DNA of 64,000 nucleotides, from assembly GCA_016194585.1 (NCBI GenBank), contig JACQBG010000016.1, positions 1 through 64,000 on the forward strand. Direction: 5' to 3'. This document shows, piece by piece, positions 24,641 to 32,490 of the stretch. The notes under the pieces are model-generated. The model saw only the letters and a list, made by a program, of their open reading frames with translations, had not been told where the DNA came from and did no database searches. The stretch is from Gemmatimonadota bacterium. GTDB taxonomy: Bacteria > Gemmatimonadota > Gemmatimonadetes > Gemmatimonadales > Gemmatimonadaceae. Each line of letters begins with the position of its first letter. Position 1 is the first letter of the stretch. Made by a program: the position numbers and the translations under genes.

Positions 24641-27477
24641 CAGTTGCCCGGCGAGTCGAGCGTGCGGGCGACCGATTCCTTGCGGTAGCACTCGAACATG
24701 TCGCCGACCTTCACGTCGTTGAAGTTCTCGATGCCGATGCCGCACTCGAAGCCGTCCTTCACTTCCTTGGCGTCGTCCTTGAGGCGGCGCAGCGACGAGA
24801 TGATGCCGTCGTACACCTCGGCGCCGTTGCGGATGACGCGCACGCGCCCCTGGCGGTTGATGACGCCCGAGCGGACGTAGCAGCCGGCGATGGTGCCGAT
24901 CTTCGAGACCTTGAACGTCTCGCGCACCTCGGCCTCGCCGTAGATGACTTCCTTCTCGTCGGGGCGGAGCATCCCTTCGAGGGCGGCGCGCACGTCGGCG
25001 ACGGCCTCGTAGATGATCTTGTAGAGCTTGATGTCGACGCCTTCGCGCTCGGCGGCGGCGCGCGCCTTGTTGTCGGGGCGCACGTGGAAGCCAATGATGA
25101 TCGCGCCCGACGCCTTGGCGAGCAGGATGTCGCCTTCGGTGATGGCGCCGACGGCGCGCTGGATGACCTCGACCTGCACTTCCGCGGTCGAGAGTCCCTG
25201 GAGCGCGTCGGCGAGCGCCTCGGCCGGGCCGCCCTGGTCGGCCTTGATGAGCAGCTTGAGGGTGCGCTTGTCGCCCTCGGCGGCGTGGGACATGAAGTCC
25301 TCGAGCGACACGGCGCCCTTGGCCGTGCGGCGGCTCTTCGCCTCGCGGTCGAGCCGTTCGCGCCGCTGCGCGATGTCGCGGGCCTCCATCGAATCCTCGA
25401 CGACGAGGAACTGGTCGCCGGCCATCGGGACGCCGGTCATGCCGAGGACCTGCACCGGCATGGCGGGTCCGGCGGACTTCACGGCCTTGCCGCGCTCGTC
25501 GAGGAGCGCGCGCACGCGGCCCGAGAAGAGCCCGCAGATGAAGTCGTCACCGACCTTGAGCGTGCCGTTCTGCACGAGCACCGTGGCGACGGGACCCTTG
25601 CCGGCGTCGAGCTGCGCTTCGACGACGGAGCCCGCGGCGCGGCGATCGGGATTCGCCTTGAGGTCGAGGATCTCGGCCTGCAGGAGGATCTGGTCGAGCA
25701 GCGCGCCGATGTTCGTGCCCTTCTTGGCGGAGATCTCCGAATGCAGGATCTGCCCGCCGAACTCCTCGAGCACGACGCCGTGGCCGAGCAGTTCCTGCTT
25801 GACCTTCATCGCGTTCGCGGACGGGAGGTCCATCTTGTTGATGGCGACGATGATCGGCACGCCGGCGTTCTTGGCGTGCGAGATGGCCTCGATCGTCTGC
25901 GGCATGATCGAGTCGTCGGCCGCGACGACGAGGACGACGATGTCGGTCACCTGCGCGCCGCGGGCGCGCATCGCGGTGAACGCCTCGTGGCCCGGCGTGT
26001 CGAGGAAGGTGATGTTCTTCCCGTTCGGGAGCGTGACGTGGTACGCGCCGATGTGCTGCGTGATGCCGCCGGCCTCGCCGGCGACGACGTTGGCCTTGCG
26101 GATGTAGTCGAGCAGCGACGTCTTGCCGTGGTCGACGTGGCCCATGATGGTGACGATGGGCGGACGCGGCTGGAGGTCGGCCGCCTCGTCCTTCGGCGCC
26201 TCCTCGGGACTCGCCGCGTACTCTTCCTCGCGCATGGCGTTGAAGCCGAACTCGCTCGCGATGAGCTCGATCTGGTCGAAGTCGAGCCGCTGGTTGATGG
26301 TGACCATCAACCCGAGGTTCTTGAACGCGAACGCGACGATCTGCGTGGCCGGCGTCTTGAGGATGTCGGCGAGCTCGCTGACCGTGATGAACTCGTTGAC
26401 GCGCACCATCTTCTTCTCGCGCTCGGCCATCTCGGCGCGATGCGCCTCGAGTTCCTCGCGCCCGGAATCGTCACGGCCACCGCGGCGCTTGCCGACGGGG
26501 CCACCCATCTGGCGCATGGTGCGCGAGATGTTGGCCGACACCGCTTCCTGATCGACCTGACCGCGCTTCCCCTTCTTGCGGCGCGGTCCAGCGCTGGGCG
26601 CGCCGGCGCTCCCACTCGGCGGGGCGCCGGCACCGGGACGACGATCGTCGCGCCGCATGCCGCCGCCCGGAACGCCGGGGGTCGCCGAAGCGATGGGGCG
26701 CGGCGGGAACGGCAGCCCGCTGCTCGCGGGGCGCGGCCGGGGCGCGCCCGGCACGACGGGGCGCGGACGCGGACGGTCCGGCGCCGTCGAAGGGCCGGAC
26801 GAGTAGGTGGTGACCGGCGCCTGCGGCGCGGCAGCCGGCGGCTCGACCGGCGGCGGCGAGACGCTCTCCGTCTCGATGTTCCCCTGGCGAGCCTGGGCGG
26901 CCGCTTCCCGCGCGGTGGCTTCGGCCTCGGCCCGTGCGGCGGCGCGCGCGGCGGCGGCGGCGGCTTCCGCTTCAGCCCTGGCGGCCGCGGCGGCCGCTTC
27001 GGCCTCCGCCTTGGCAGCGGCCGCGGCAGCTGCGGCCTCCGCGGCGGCGGCCGCCTCAGCGGCGACCTCGGCGGCGTGCGCCTCGGCGATCTGCACATCG
27101 GCGGCGCGGCGACGACGGGTCGTCGGTGCGGCCGCGACTGGCTCGGGCTGCGGCGCCGTTGCGGGCGCCTCGACCTTCTTCTTCGCGGCCTTCTTGGGCT
27201 TCGCTTCAACCGGCTCCGCGGCGGCCGCGGCGGGCGCCTCCGGCGCGGTGGCCGCCGTGCGACGACGGCGCGCCGGCGCGGCCGACGGCTCGGCCGCCTT
27301 CGCGGCGCGGGCGCGCTTCTCACGCTCCCACCGCGCGCGCGCGCGAGCGACCTGCTCGTCGGTCAACGGCGTGAGGTGGCTGCGGACGACGACGTCGAGC
27401 GAGCGAAGCATGCCGATCACTTCGTCGCTCGAAATGCCGAACTCGACACCCAGATCATGAACCCGAAGCTTGGTCAA
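24640..27477 (-). CDS. infB: translation initiation factor IF-2
   Basis: 945 residues. The N-terminal IF2N domain (KLRVHDLGVEFGISSDEVIGML) is followed by a long Ala/Glu/Lys helix-like linker and a Pro/Gly/Arg-rich segment, then a second IF2N motif (ITVSELADILKTPATQIV). The GTPase domain has GHVDHGKT, DTPGHEAF and NKMDL, followed by domains II, III and IV. It places initiator tRNA on the ribosome. The linker is low-complexity with repeated EAEAAAAAARA units, prone to length variation. Start ATG at 27477; the operon position after nusA and the L7Ae gene is standard. Confidence 0.97.
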   Translation of the reverse strand: MTKLRVHDLGVEFGISSDEVIGMLRSLDVVVRSHLTPLTDEQVARARARWEREKRARAAKAAEPSAAPARRRRTAATAPEAPAAAAAEPVEAKPKKAAKKKVEAPATAPQPEPVAAAPTTRRRRAADVQIAEAHAAEVAAEAAAAAEAAAAAAAAKAEAEAAAAAARAEAEAAAAAARAAARAEAEATAREAAAQARQGNIETESVSPPPVEPPAAAPQAPVTTYSSGPSTAPDRPRPRPVVPGAPRPRPASSGLPFPPRPIASATPGVPGGGMRRDDRRPGAGAPPSGSAGAPSAGPRRKKGKRGQVDQEAVSANISRTMRQMGGPVGKRRGGRDDSGREELEAHRAEMAEREKKMVRVNEFITVSELADILKTPATQIVAFAFKNLGLMVTINQRLDFDQIELIASEFGFNAMREEEYAASPEEAPKDEAADLQPRPPIVTIMGHVDHGKTSLLDYIRKANVVAGEAGGITQHIGAYHVTLPNGKNITFLDTPGHEAFTAMRARGAQVTDIVVLVVAADDSIMPQTIEAISHAKNAGVPIIVAINKMDLPSANAMKVKQELLGHGVVLEEFGGQILHSEISAKKGTNIGALLDQILLQAEILDLKANPDRRAAGSVVEAQLDAGKGPVATVLVQNGTLKVGDDFICGLFSGRVRALLDERGKAVKSAGPAMPVQVLGMTGVPMAGDQFLVVEDSMEARDIAQRRERLDREAKSRRTAKGAVSLEDFMSHAAEGDKRTLKLLIKADQGGPAEALADALQGLSTAEVQVEVIQRAVGAITEGDILLAKASGAIIIGFHVRPDNKARAAAEREGVDIKLYKIIYEAVADVRAALEGMLRPDEKEVIYGEAEVRETFKVSKIGTIAGCYVRSGVINRQGRVRVIRNGAEVYDGIISSLRRLKDDAKEVKDGFECGIGIENFNDVKVGDMFECYRKESVARTLDSPGN

Positions 27478-27495
27478 ACTACCTCCCGTATACTC

Positions 27496-27819
27496 TCACG
27501 CGCTCGCGGCGTCGACGACGCCCCGTATGCCCTTCGCCAGTTGCGCGTCGACGATGCCCACCACCGTCGTCGCATCCCGTCCCGTCACGCCGCCCAACTC
27601 GGCGGCGCCGATGCCCTCGACGAGCGGCACCCCCTTCGCCTTCAACAGCGGAACGACCTTCGCCAAGCTGTTCGGCGACGCGTCGCCGGCCACGATCGCG
27701 AGCCGCAGCGTGCCCTTCCCCGCCGCCTCACGCACCCGATCCACTCCCACGACCGCCAGCCGTCCCCGCACGCCGAGCCCGACGAGCCCCAGCACGCGGC
27801 GCCAGCCGGCGGCGTCCAT
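27496..27819 (-). CDS. ribosomal L7Ae/YlxQ-like RNA-binding protein
   Basis: 107 residues of the L7Ae/L30e fold. Pattern: GLGVRGRLAVVGVDRVREA, KGTLRLAIVAGDASPNS, VPLVEGIGAAELGGVTGRD. YlxQ proteins sit between nusA and infB in many bacteria and bind structured RNA such as kink-turns; their role is not well fixed. The start overlaps nusA as TGATG. The usual companion YlxR is absent between nusA and this gene. Confidence 0.82.
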   Translation of the reverse strand: MDAAGWRRVLGLVGLGVRGRLAVVGVDRVREAAGKGTLRLAIVAGDASPNSLAKVVPLLKAKGVPLVEGIGAAELGGVTGRDATTVVGIVDAQLAKGIRGVVDAASA

Positions 27820-29159
27820 CACCCCTGCGGCGCGTCGGGCGTCTCCGCCGTCCCGCCGGACTCGCCGCCCTCGTCCGTGAGTTCGTCGATGAGCTTCATG
27901 ATGCGGTCGGCCTCTTCGGGCGCGATGCCCGGGAGCTTGAGGAAGTCCTCGCGCTCGAGGTCGATGATGTCGTTGAGCGTGCGATAGCCGCCGGCCTCGA
28001 GCACGGCCACGGTGGCCGGCGGGAGTCCCTCGATCTCGGAGAGCTGCACGTCGGCCGCCGCGTCCTCGTCCTCGGGGAGCGGCTGGAAGAGCGGGATGTC
28101 GCCGCCACGCTCGAGCCACTCGCGGCTCGAGTAGAGGTCGATCTTCCACTCGGTGAGTTCCGAGGCGAGCCGCACGTTCTGGCCGTTGCGGCCGATGGCC
28201 AGCGAGAGCTGGTCCTCGTCGACGACGGCCTGGATGGTCTTGGTGGCGGCGTCGCTGAAGACGCGCGCGACCTTGGCCGGCGCGAGGGCGAGCTTGGCGA
28301 AGCGCTCGGGGTCGGCCGACCAGGGGACGATGTCGATGCGCTCGCCCCCGAGTTCCTGCACGACCGCCTGCACGCGCGCGCCCTTGAGCCCGACGCAGGC
28401 GCCCACCGGATCGATCGACTCGTCGCGCGAGACGACGGCGATCTTGGTGCGGCTCCCGACCTCGCGCGACGCGGCGCGGATCTCGACGATCCCCTGCTGG
28501 ATCTCGGGCACCTCGAGCTTGAAGAGCGCCTTCACGAAGAGCGGGTCGGCGCGCGACAATACCAGGCGCGGCCCCTTGGGGGTCTCCTCGATCTTCTTGA
28601 GGACGGCGCGCACCGGCTCCCCCTGCTTGTAATCCTCGCGATGGTTCTGCTCGCGATAGGGGATGATGGCCTCGGCCTCGCGGAACTTGTTGAGCATGAC
28701 GACGATCTTGCCGCGCTCGATCTGCTGGATCTCGCCGGAGAGGAGGTCGCCCTGCCGCGAGGTGAACTCGTCGCGGATCTTCGTGCGCTCGCCCTCGCGG
28801 ACGCGCTGGATGATGCGCTGCTTGGCGGCCTGCACGGCCGAGCGGCCGAACTCCGCGAAGTCGACGGGGATCTCCATCACGTCACCGAGCTGGTACTCGG
28901 GGTCCTCGAACCGCGCCTCCTCGAGCAGGATCTCGCGCGCCGGGTCCTCGATCGTCTCGACGACGTTCTTGAGGAGCACGATGCGGATGTCGCCGCGGTT
29001 CTCGTCGATGTCGACTTCCGCCTGCACCGTCGGCCCGTGCTTCTTCGCGAGGGCGGCATGGATGCCGTCCTGCAGGAGCTCGTGCAGTTCGCTGCGCTCG
29101 ATCTGCTTGAGATTCGCGAGTTCGCGAATCGCGCCAAGAATTTCCGTCGACCCAGCCAT
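27819..29159 (-). CDS. nusA: transcription termination/antitermination protein NusA
   Basis: 446 residues. Order: NusA N-terminal domain, S1 domain (residues about 130-200), two KH domains (GSRTKIAVVSRDESIDPVGACVGLKGARV contains the KH GxxG-like core), then one acidic C-terminal helix-hairpin-helix region (LPGIAPEEADRIM) and a Glu/Gly tail. It binds RNA polymerase, promotes pausing and intrinsic termination, and takes part in antitermination. It lies 9 bp after rimP. An intrinsic terminator in the operon leader is a natural target for NusA feedback. Confidence 0.97.
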   Translation of the reverse strand: MAGSTEILGAIRELANLKQIERSELHELLQDGIHAALAKKHGPTVQAEVDIDENRGDIRIVLLKNVVETIEDPAREILLEEARFEDPEYQLGDVMEIPVDFAEFGRSAVQAAKQRIIQRVREGERTKIRDEFTSRQGDLLSGEIQQIERGKIVVMLNKFREAEAIIPYREQNHREDYKQGEPVRAVLKKIEETPKGPRLVLSRADPLFVKALFKLEVPEIQQGIVEIRAASREVGSRTKIAVVSRDESIDPVGACVGLKGARVQAVVQELGGERIDIVPWSADPERFAKLALAPAKVARVFSDAATKTIQAVVDEDQLSLAIGRNGQNVRLASELTEWKIDLYSSREWLERGGDIPLFQPLPEDEDAAADVQLSEIEGLPPATVAVLEAGGYRTLNDIIDLEREDFLKLPGIAPEEADRIMKLIDELTDEGGESGGTAETPDAPQG

Positions 29160-29168
29160 CCGGGACTC

Positions 29169-29645
29169 CTACGGTTTCCAGTGAAAGGCGAGGCGGGCCT
29201 CGCTCACGTCCGCCATCGCCAACTGCTGTTCGGTGCCCTTGGGGTCGCGCACGACGATCCGTTCATCACCCTCGTCGCCCACCACCGCCACGATCTCGAC
29301 CTCGGCACGCCCGCCGACGGCCGCCAACTTCGCGCTCGTCACGTTCGCGCGACGGCCCACGAAGCGCCGCCAGTCGGCGAGGGAGCGCAACGGCCGCTCC
29401 ATCCCCGGCGACGACACCTCCAACACGTACCGGCTATCGATGATGCCCGGCACGGCATCGAGCCGCGCCTCGATCGCCCGCGATGCCCGCTCGCAATCAC
29501 CCACCTGCACCTTCTGCAGGTCGCGGCGGTCGACACGGATGTCGAGCACCGGCCGATTGCGACTGCCCCCGACCCGGAGTTCCACCAGGTCAAGTTCAAG
29601 AGCGTCAAGCTCAGCAACCACAATGGGTTCCAAATCCTGCTTCAC
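29169..29645 (-). CDS. rimP: ribosome maturation factor RimP
   Basis: 158 residues from a GTG start at 29645. KQDLEPIVVAELDALELDLVEL and YVLEVSSPGMERPL (RimP signature SSPGxxRPL) are present. It is needed for 30S maturation. The frame is open upstream to 29771 and includes an ATG at 29732, but the codons there encode the terminator hairpin and T-run (EGLPTFFCLC). The GTG after the terminator is therefore the likely start. First gene of the rimP-nusA-infB operon. Confidence 0.9.
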   Translation of the reverse strand: MKQDLEPIVVAELDALELDLVELRVGGSRNRPVLDIRVDRRDLQKVQVGDCERASRAIEARLDAVPGIIDSRYVLEVSSPGMERPLRSLADWRRFVGRRANVTSAKLAAVGGRAEVEIVAVVGDEGDERIVVRDPKGTEQQLAMADVSEARLAFHWKP

Positions 29646-29670
29646 GTCGATTCTCTGGTTCGGACAGAGA

Positions 29671-29701
29671 CAAAAAAATGTGGGGAGACCTTCCCCCACA
29701 T
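29671..29701 (-). terminator. intrinsic terminator/attenuator in the rimP-nusA operon leader
   Basis: On the minus strand an 8-bp stem (TGTGGGG side at 29701-29694, partner at 29685-29678, 8-nt loop) is followed by seven T residues (29678-29672). This is the only hairpin in the window with a canonical U-tract. It lies between a good promoter (29736-29764) and the rimP start (29645), so it would attenuate the whole operon. A 6-bp hairpin at 29707-29726 (GGCGCA/TGCGCC) precedes it in the same leader. Confidence 0.8.
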
Positions 29702-29735
29702 CACCCGGCGCATCGCTAGTTGCGCCAGTCATACA

Positions 29736-29764
29736 ATGATACTGAGCGTCATCCAGCTGGGCAA
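29736..29764 (-). promoter_or_regulatory. promoter of the rimP-nusA-infB operon
   Basis: Minus strand TTGCCC (29764-29759), 17-bp spacer, TATCAT (29741-29736). Start would be near 29729. The transcript would form a small stem and then meet the intrinsic terminator before reaching rimP, the arrangement of a transcription attenuator. Confidence 0.6.
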
Positions 29765-29780
29765 GGGCCAACTACAGGGG

Positions 29781-29896
29781 GAGTGGGAGGGCAAGTGAGT
29801 GGGAGGGCAAGGCGATGGCGGGGGAGATCGAGTGCGAGTGGGAGCCGAGTGGGAGTGGGACTCGAGTGGGAGTGGGAGTGGGAGTGGGAGTGGGAG
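29781..29896 (+). repeat. G-rich tandem repeat (GAGTGG units), potential G-quadruplex
   Basis: Two 15-bp direct repeats (GAGTGGGAGGGCAAG at 29781-29795 and 29797-29811) are followed, after a more degenerate stretch, by five perfect GAGTGG hexamers plus GAG at 29864-29896. On the plus strand this gives successive GGG runs separated by AGT, a textbook G-quadruplex pattern. The plus strand is the template for the flanking minus-strand genes. It fills most of the gap between pgeF and the rimP promoter. Confidence 0.8.
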
Positions 29897-29912
29897 TTCC
29901 CGGCGCGGGGGG

Positions 29913-30632
29913 TCAGGGGCGCGGGAGTGCGGCGATCACGGCCACTTGCCGGCCACTGTCGCCGGCGCGGTGGGAGTAGAACCGGTCGTTGTCGCAGCGG
30001 GAGCAATGAGGGCTCGACGTGACACGGGCGACGCCGTATTCCTTCGCCTGCTCCGAGAGGAGGGCGCGCAGGTCGACGTGGCGATTGCGGATCGTCGTCC
30101 AGCCGGTGAGCTGCTCGAACACGTCGGGGCCGACCTCGTAACAGCGGCCACAGATCCCGGGACCGAGATGCACGTGGACGCGCGCCGCGTCGATGCCGCG
30201 CGCGGCGAGTTGGTCGAGCGCCTTCGTCACGATGCGGCCGGCGGTGCCGCGCCAGCCGGCGTGGAGGATGCCGGCGACGCCGTCGGCGGTGGCGAGGAAC
30301 ACCGGGACGCAGTCGGCGACGGTGACCGCCATCGCGGTGCCGGGAGCGAACGCGAGGTGGCCGTCGGCTCCCTCGTGCCGCACCCAGCCGTGCCAGTCGC
30401 CGCCGTGTTCGATGACGCGGGTGCCGTGCACCTGGCGCGCACTGGCGAGTCGCGGGACGGCGGCGCCGAACGACGCGAGCAGCGCCTGCCAGTGCGCGAG
30501 CGCGGCGGGGGACGCGTCGGGTTCGGCGAGCGCGTAGTCGGCGTCGGCGCGCGTCGTGGTGAACGCCGTGACCCCGAGTTCCGCGAACGCGGTGACGATC
30601 TCGCGAGGAGGGATCCCCTCCCCCGCGTTCAC
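29913..30632 (-). CDS. pgeF: PgeF/YfiH-type peptidoglycan-editing/purine nucleoside phosphorylase-like protein
   Basis: 239 residues of the multicopper-polyphenol-oxidase/YfiH family, one-domain zinc proteins. Motifs: HGTRVIE, TVADCVPVFLA, GILHAGWRGTAG, GPGICGRCYEVG and the closing CSRCDNDRFYSHR. Some members act on purine nucleosides, and E. coli PgeF prevents misincorporation of Ser into peptidoglycan precursors. The GTG start overlaps the murA stop as GTGA, which favours the peptidoglycan link here. Confidence 0.87.
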   Translation of the reverse strand: MNAGEGIPPREIVTAFAELGVTAFTTTRADADYALAEPDASPAALAHWQALLASFGAAVPRLASARQVHGTRVIEHGGDWHGWVRHEGADGHLAFAPGTAMAVTVADCVPVFLATADGVAGILHAGWRGTAGRIVTKALDQLAARGIDAARVHVHLGPGICGRCYEVGPDVFEQLTGWTTIRNRHVDLRALLSEQAKEYGVARVTSSPHCSRCDNDRFYSHRAGDSGRQVAVIAALPRP

Positions 30633-31924
30633 CGCTGGTCGCCTTCGACGCGGCGGATGCTCGCGCCGATGGCGTTGAGGCGCTCGTCGATGCGTTCGTA
30701 GCCGCGGTCGATCTGCCCGACGTTGTTGATCGTGCTCGTGCCGTGGGCGCACATCGCGGCGAGGAGCATGGCCATGCCGGCGCGGATGTCGGGGCTCGAC
30801 ACGACGGCGCCGCGCAACTCGCAGGGCCCGGAGACGAGGGCGCGGTGCGGATCGCACAGCACGATGCGGGCGCCCATGGCGACGAGCTTGTCGACGAAGA
30901 ACATGCGCGACTCGAACATCTTCTCGTGCATGAGGATGATCCCCTTGCACTGCGTCGCGGCGACGATGGCGATCGACATCACGTCGGCGGGGAACGCGGG
31001 CCAGGGCTGATCCTCGAGCTTGGGCACGTGGCCGCCGAGGTCGCTCTGGATCTCGAGCGCCTGGTCGGACGGCACGAGGAGGTCGTCGCCCTCGATGACG
31101 GTGCGGATGCCGAGCCGGTCGAAGCCGAGGCGCATCGAGCGCAGGTGCTCGACGCCGGCGCGCTCGATGCGCAGTTCCGAGCGCGTGACGGCGGCCAGCC
31201 CGACGAACGATCCGACCTCGATGTGGTCGGGGCCGATCTCGTGGGTGGCGCGGCCGAGCGTGGCGCCGCCGTGGATGGTGAGCATGTTGGTGCCGATCCC
31301 CTCGATGCGCGCGCCGAGCGCGACGAGGAAGCGGCAGAGGTCCTGCACGTGCGGCTCGCTGGCCGCGTTGCGCAGCACGGTGATCCCCTTGGCGGCGACG
31401 GCGGCCATGACGGCGTTCTCCGTGCCGGTGACGCTGGGCTCGTCGAGGAAGACGTCGGCGCCGCGCAATCCGTCGGTTCGGAACTTGATGCGCTCGTCGA
31501 ATTCGTGCGTGGCGCCGAGTTCCTCGAGAGCGAGGAAGTGCGTGTCGAGGCGCCGGCGGCCGATCACGTCGCCCCCCGGCGGCGAGAGCTCGACGTGGCC
31601 GCACCGCGCGAGGAGCGGGGCCGCGAGGAGGATCGACGCGCGGATGCCCGCACACAGCTTCGGATCGAGGGTCGAGGCGTTCACCGTCTTCGCGTGCACG
31701 TCGAGCGTGTTGCGCCCCGTCCATTCGGCCGACGCGCCGGTGGTGCGCACCAGCTCGACGAGCGTCTCGATGTCCCGGATGCGGGGGACGTTCTCGAGCG
31801 TCACCGGATGCTCGGTGAGCAGGGTGGCCGCGACGATCGGGAGAGCGGCGTTCTTGTTGCCGCTCGGACGGATGGAACCGGAGAGGCGGCGGCCTCCCTC
31901 GACGATGAACTGGACCGCGCTCAT
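30629..31924 (-). CDS. murA: UDP-N-acetylglucosamine 1-carboxyvinyltransferase
   Basis: 431 residues; first committed step of peptidoglycan synthesis (PEP transfer to UDP-GlcNAc). IRPSGNKNAALPI holds the catalytic Lys, and repeated RIxDI and GxDVMSIAIV segments fit the EPT fold. The usual nucleophile in PGGCxIG is Asp119 here (PPGGDVIGRR), the variant that makes MurA insensitive to fosfomycin in mycobacteria and chlamydiae. Start ATG at 31924; the frame upstream to 32836 is not coding. Coupled to pgeF. Confidence 0.95.
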   Translation of the reverse strand: MSAVQFIVEGGRRLSGSIRPSGNKNAALPIVAATLLTEHPVTLENVPRIRDIETLVELVRTTGASAEWTGRNTLDVHAKTVNASTLDPKLCAGIRASILLAAPLLARCGHVELSPPGGDVIGRRRLDTHFLALEELGATHEFDERIKFRTDGLRGADVFLDEPSVTGTENAVMAAVAAKGITVLRNAASEPHVQDLCRFLVALGARIEGIGTNMLTIHGGATLGRATHEIGPDHIEVGSFVGLAAVTRSELRIERAGVEHLRSMRLGFDRLGIRTVIEGDDLLVPSDQALEIQSDLGGHVPKLEDQPWPAFPADVMSIAIVAATQCKGIILMHEKMFESRMFFVDKLVAMGARIVLCDPHRALVSGPCELRGAVVSSPDIRAGMAMLLAAMCAHGTSTINNVGQIDRGYERIDERLNAIGASIRRVEGDQR

Positions 31925-31996
31925 GGGATGGCTCGGGAGATGGATCGGATCGACGTCGAACGATGCCGGAGTGCGCCGGTTGCGGCAAGCGGTTGC

Positions 31997-32025
31997 TTGC
32001 TCCGGCGCGACGCGCGGGCTAGGAT
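31997..32025 (+). promoter_or_regulatory. probable leaderless promoter for the 32031 gene
   Basis: TTGCTC (31997-32002), 17-bp spacer, TAGGAT (32020-32025), only 5 nt from the ATG at 32031. The predicted start of transcription coincides with the start codon. Confidence 0.5.
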
Positions 32026-32030
32026 GATTT

Positions 32031-32486
32031 ATGACGATTGGGACCGCGGTTCCGGCACTCCTCGCGCAGGGCGCGACCGCCGTGCGCGACACCTTGCTCG
32101 TGCGCCCGCTGCCGCCGGTGCGCTCGGCGTTCGAGCAGCTGGTGTACATCGCGTCGGGACTGACGTCGATCCTGACGCTGCTGCTGGTCGTGGCGCTCGT
32201 GATCGCGCTGCTGGCCGTGCGGCGCGCCGTGCAGCGCGCGCACGACACGTTCGAGCGGCGGCTGCAGGAGTTCGGCCGGCGGCTCGACGACTTCAACGCG
32301 CTGCTCGGTCGCGTGCACAACCAGGCCGACCGCGTGGTGGACCTCACGGGCTCGGCGATCTCCGGCGTGGAATGGGGCGCGGACAAGATCAAGGACCTGC
32401 GCACGCGACGACGGCGGCGGCGCAAACCGCGGGGCGACCAGCCGGGCGGAGGCGGATCGCCGCCGCCCGCCCCAGAGAGCGACTGA
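32031..32486 (+). CDS. small membrane protein with amphipathic region, unknown function
   Basis: 151 residues. A single hydrophobic segment at about 41-64 (YIASGLTSILTLLLVVALVIALLAV) is followed by a charged helical stretch (VQRAHDTFERRLQEFGRRLDDFNALLGRVHNQADRVVD) resembling DUF948-like or chemotaxis-type coiled coils, and a Lys/Arg- then Pro/Gly-rich tail. Divergent from murA and 4 bp before the phospholipase-like gene. No function assigned. Confidence 0.65.
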   Translation: MTIGTAVPALLAQGATAVRDTLLVRPLPPVRSAFEQLVYIASGLTSILTLLLVVALVIALLAVRRAVQRAHDTFERRLQEFGRRLDDFNALLGRVHNQADRVVDLTGSAISGVEWGADKIKDLRTRRRRRRKPRGDQPGGGGSPPPAPESD

Positions 32487-32490
32487 CGCG

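Noticed and set aside
29646-29771. N-terminally extended RimP starting at the ATG at 29732 or 29771
   Set aside because: The extra codons are the terminator hairpin and T-run, and RimP homologues begin near the GTG at 29645.
29781-29896. Candidate CRISPR array in the GAGTGG repeat block
   Set aside because: The units are 6 bp and contiguous with no spacers, so it is a simple tandem repeat.
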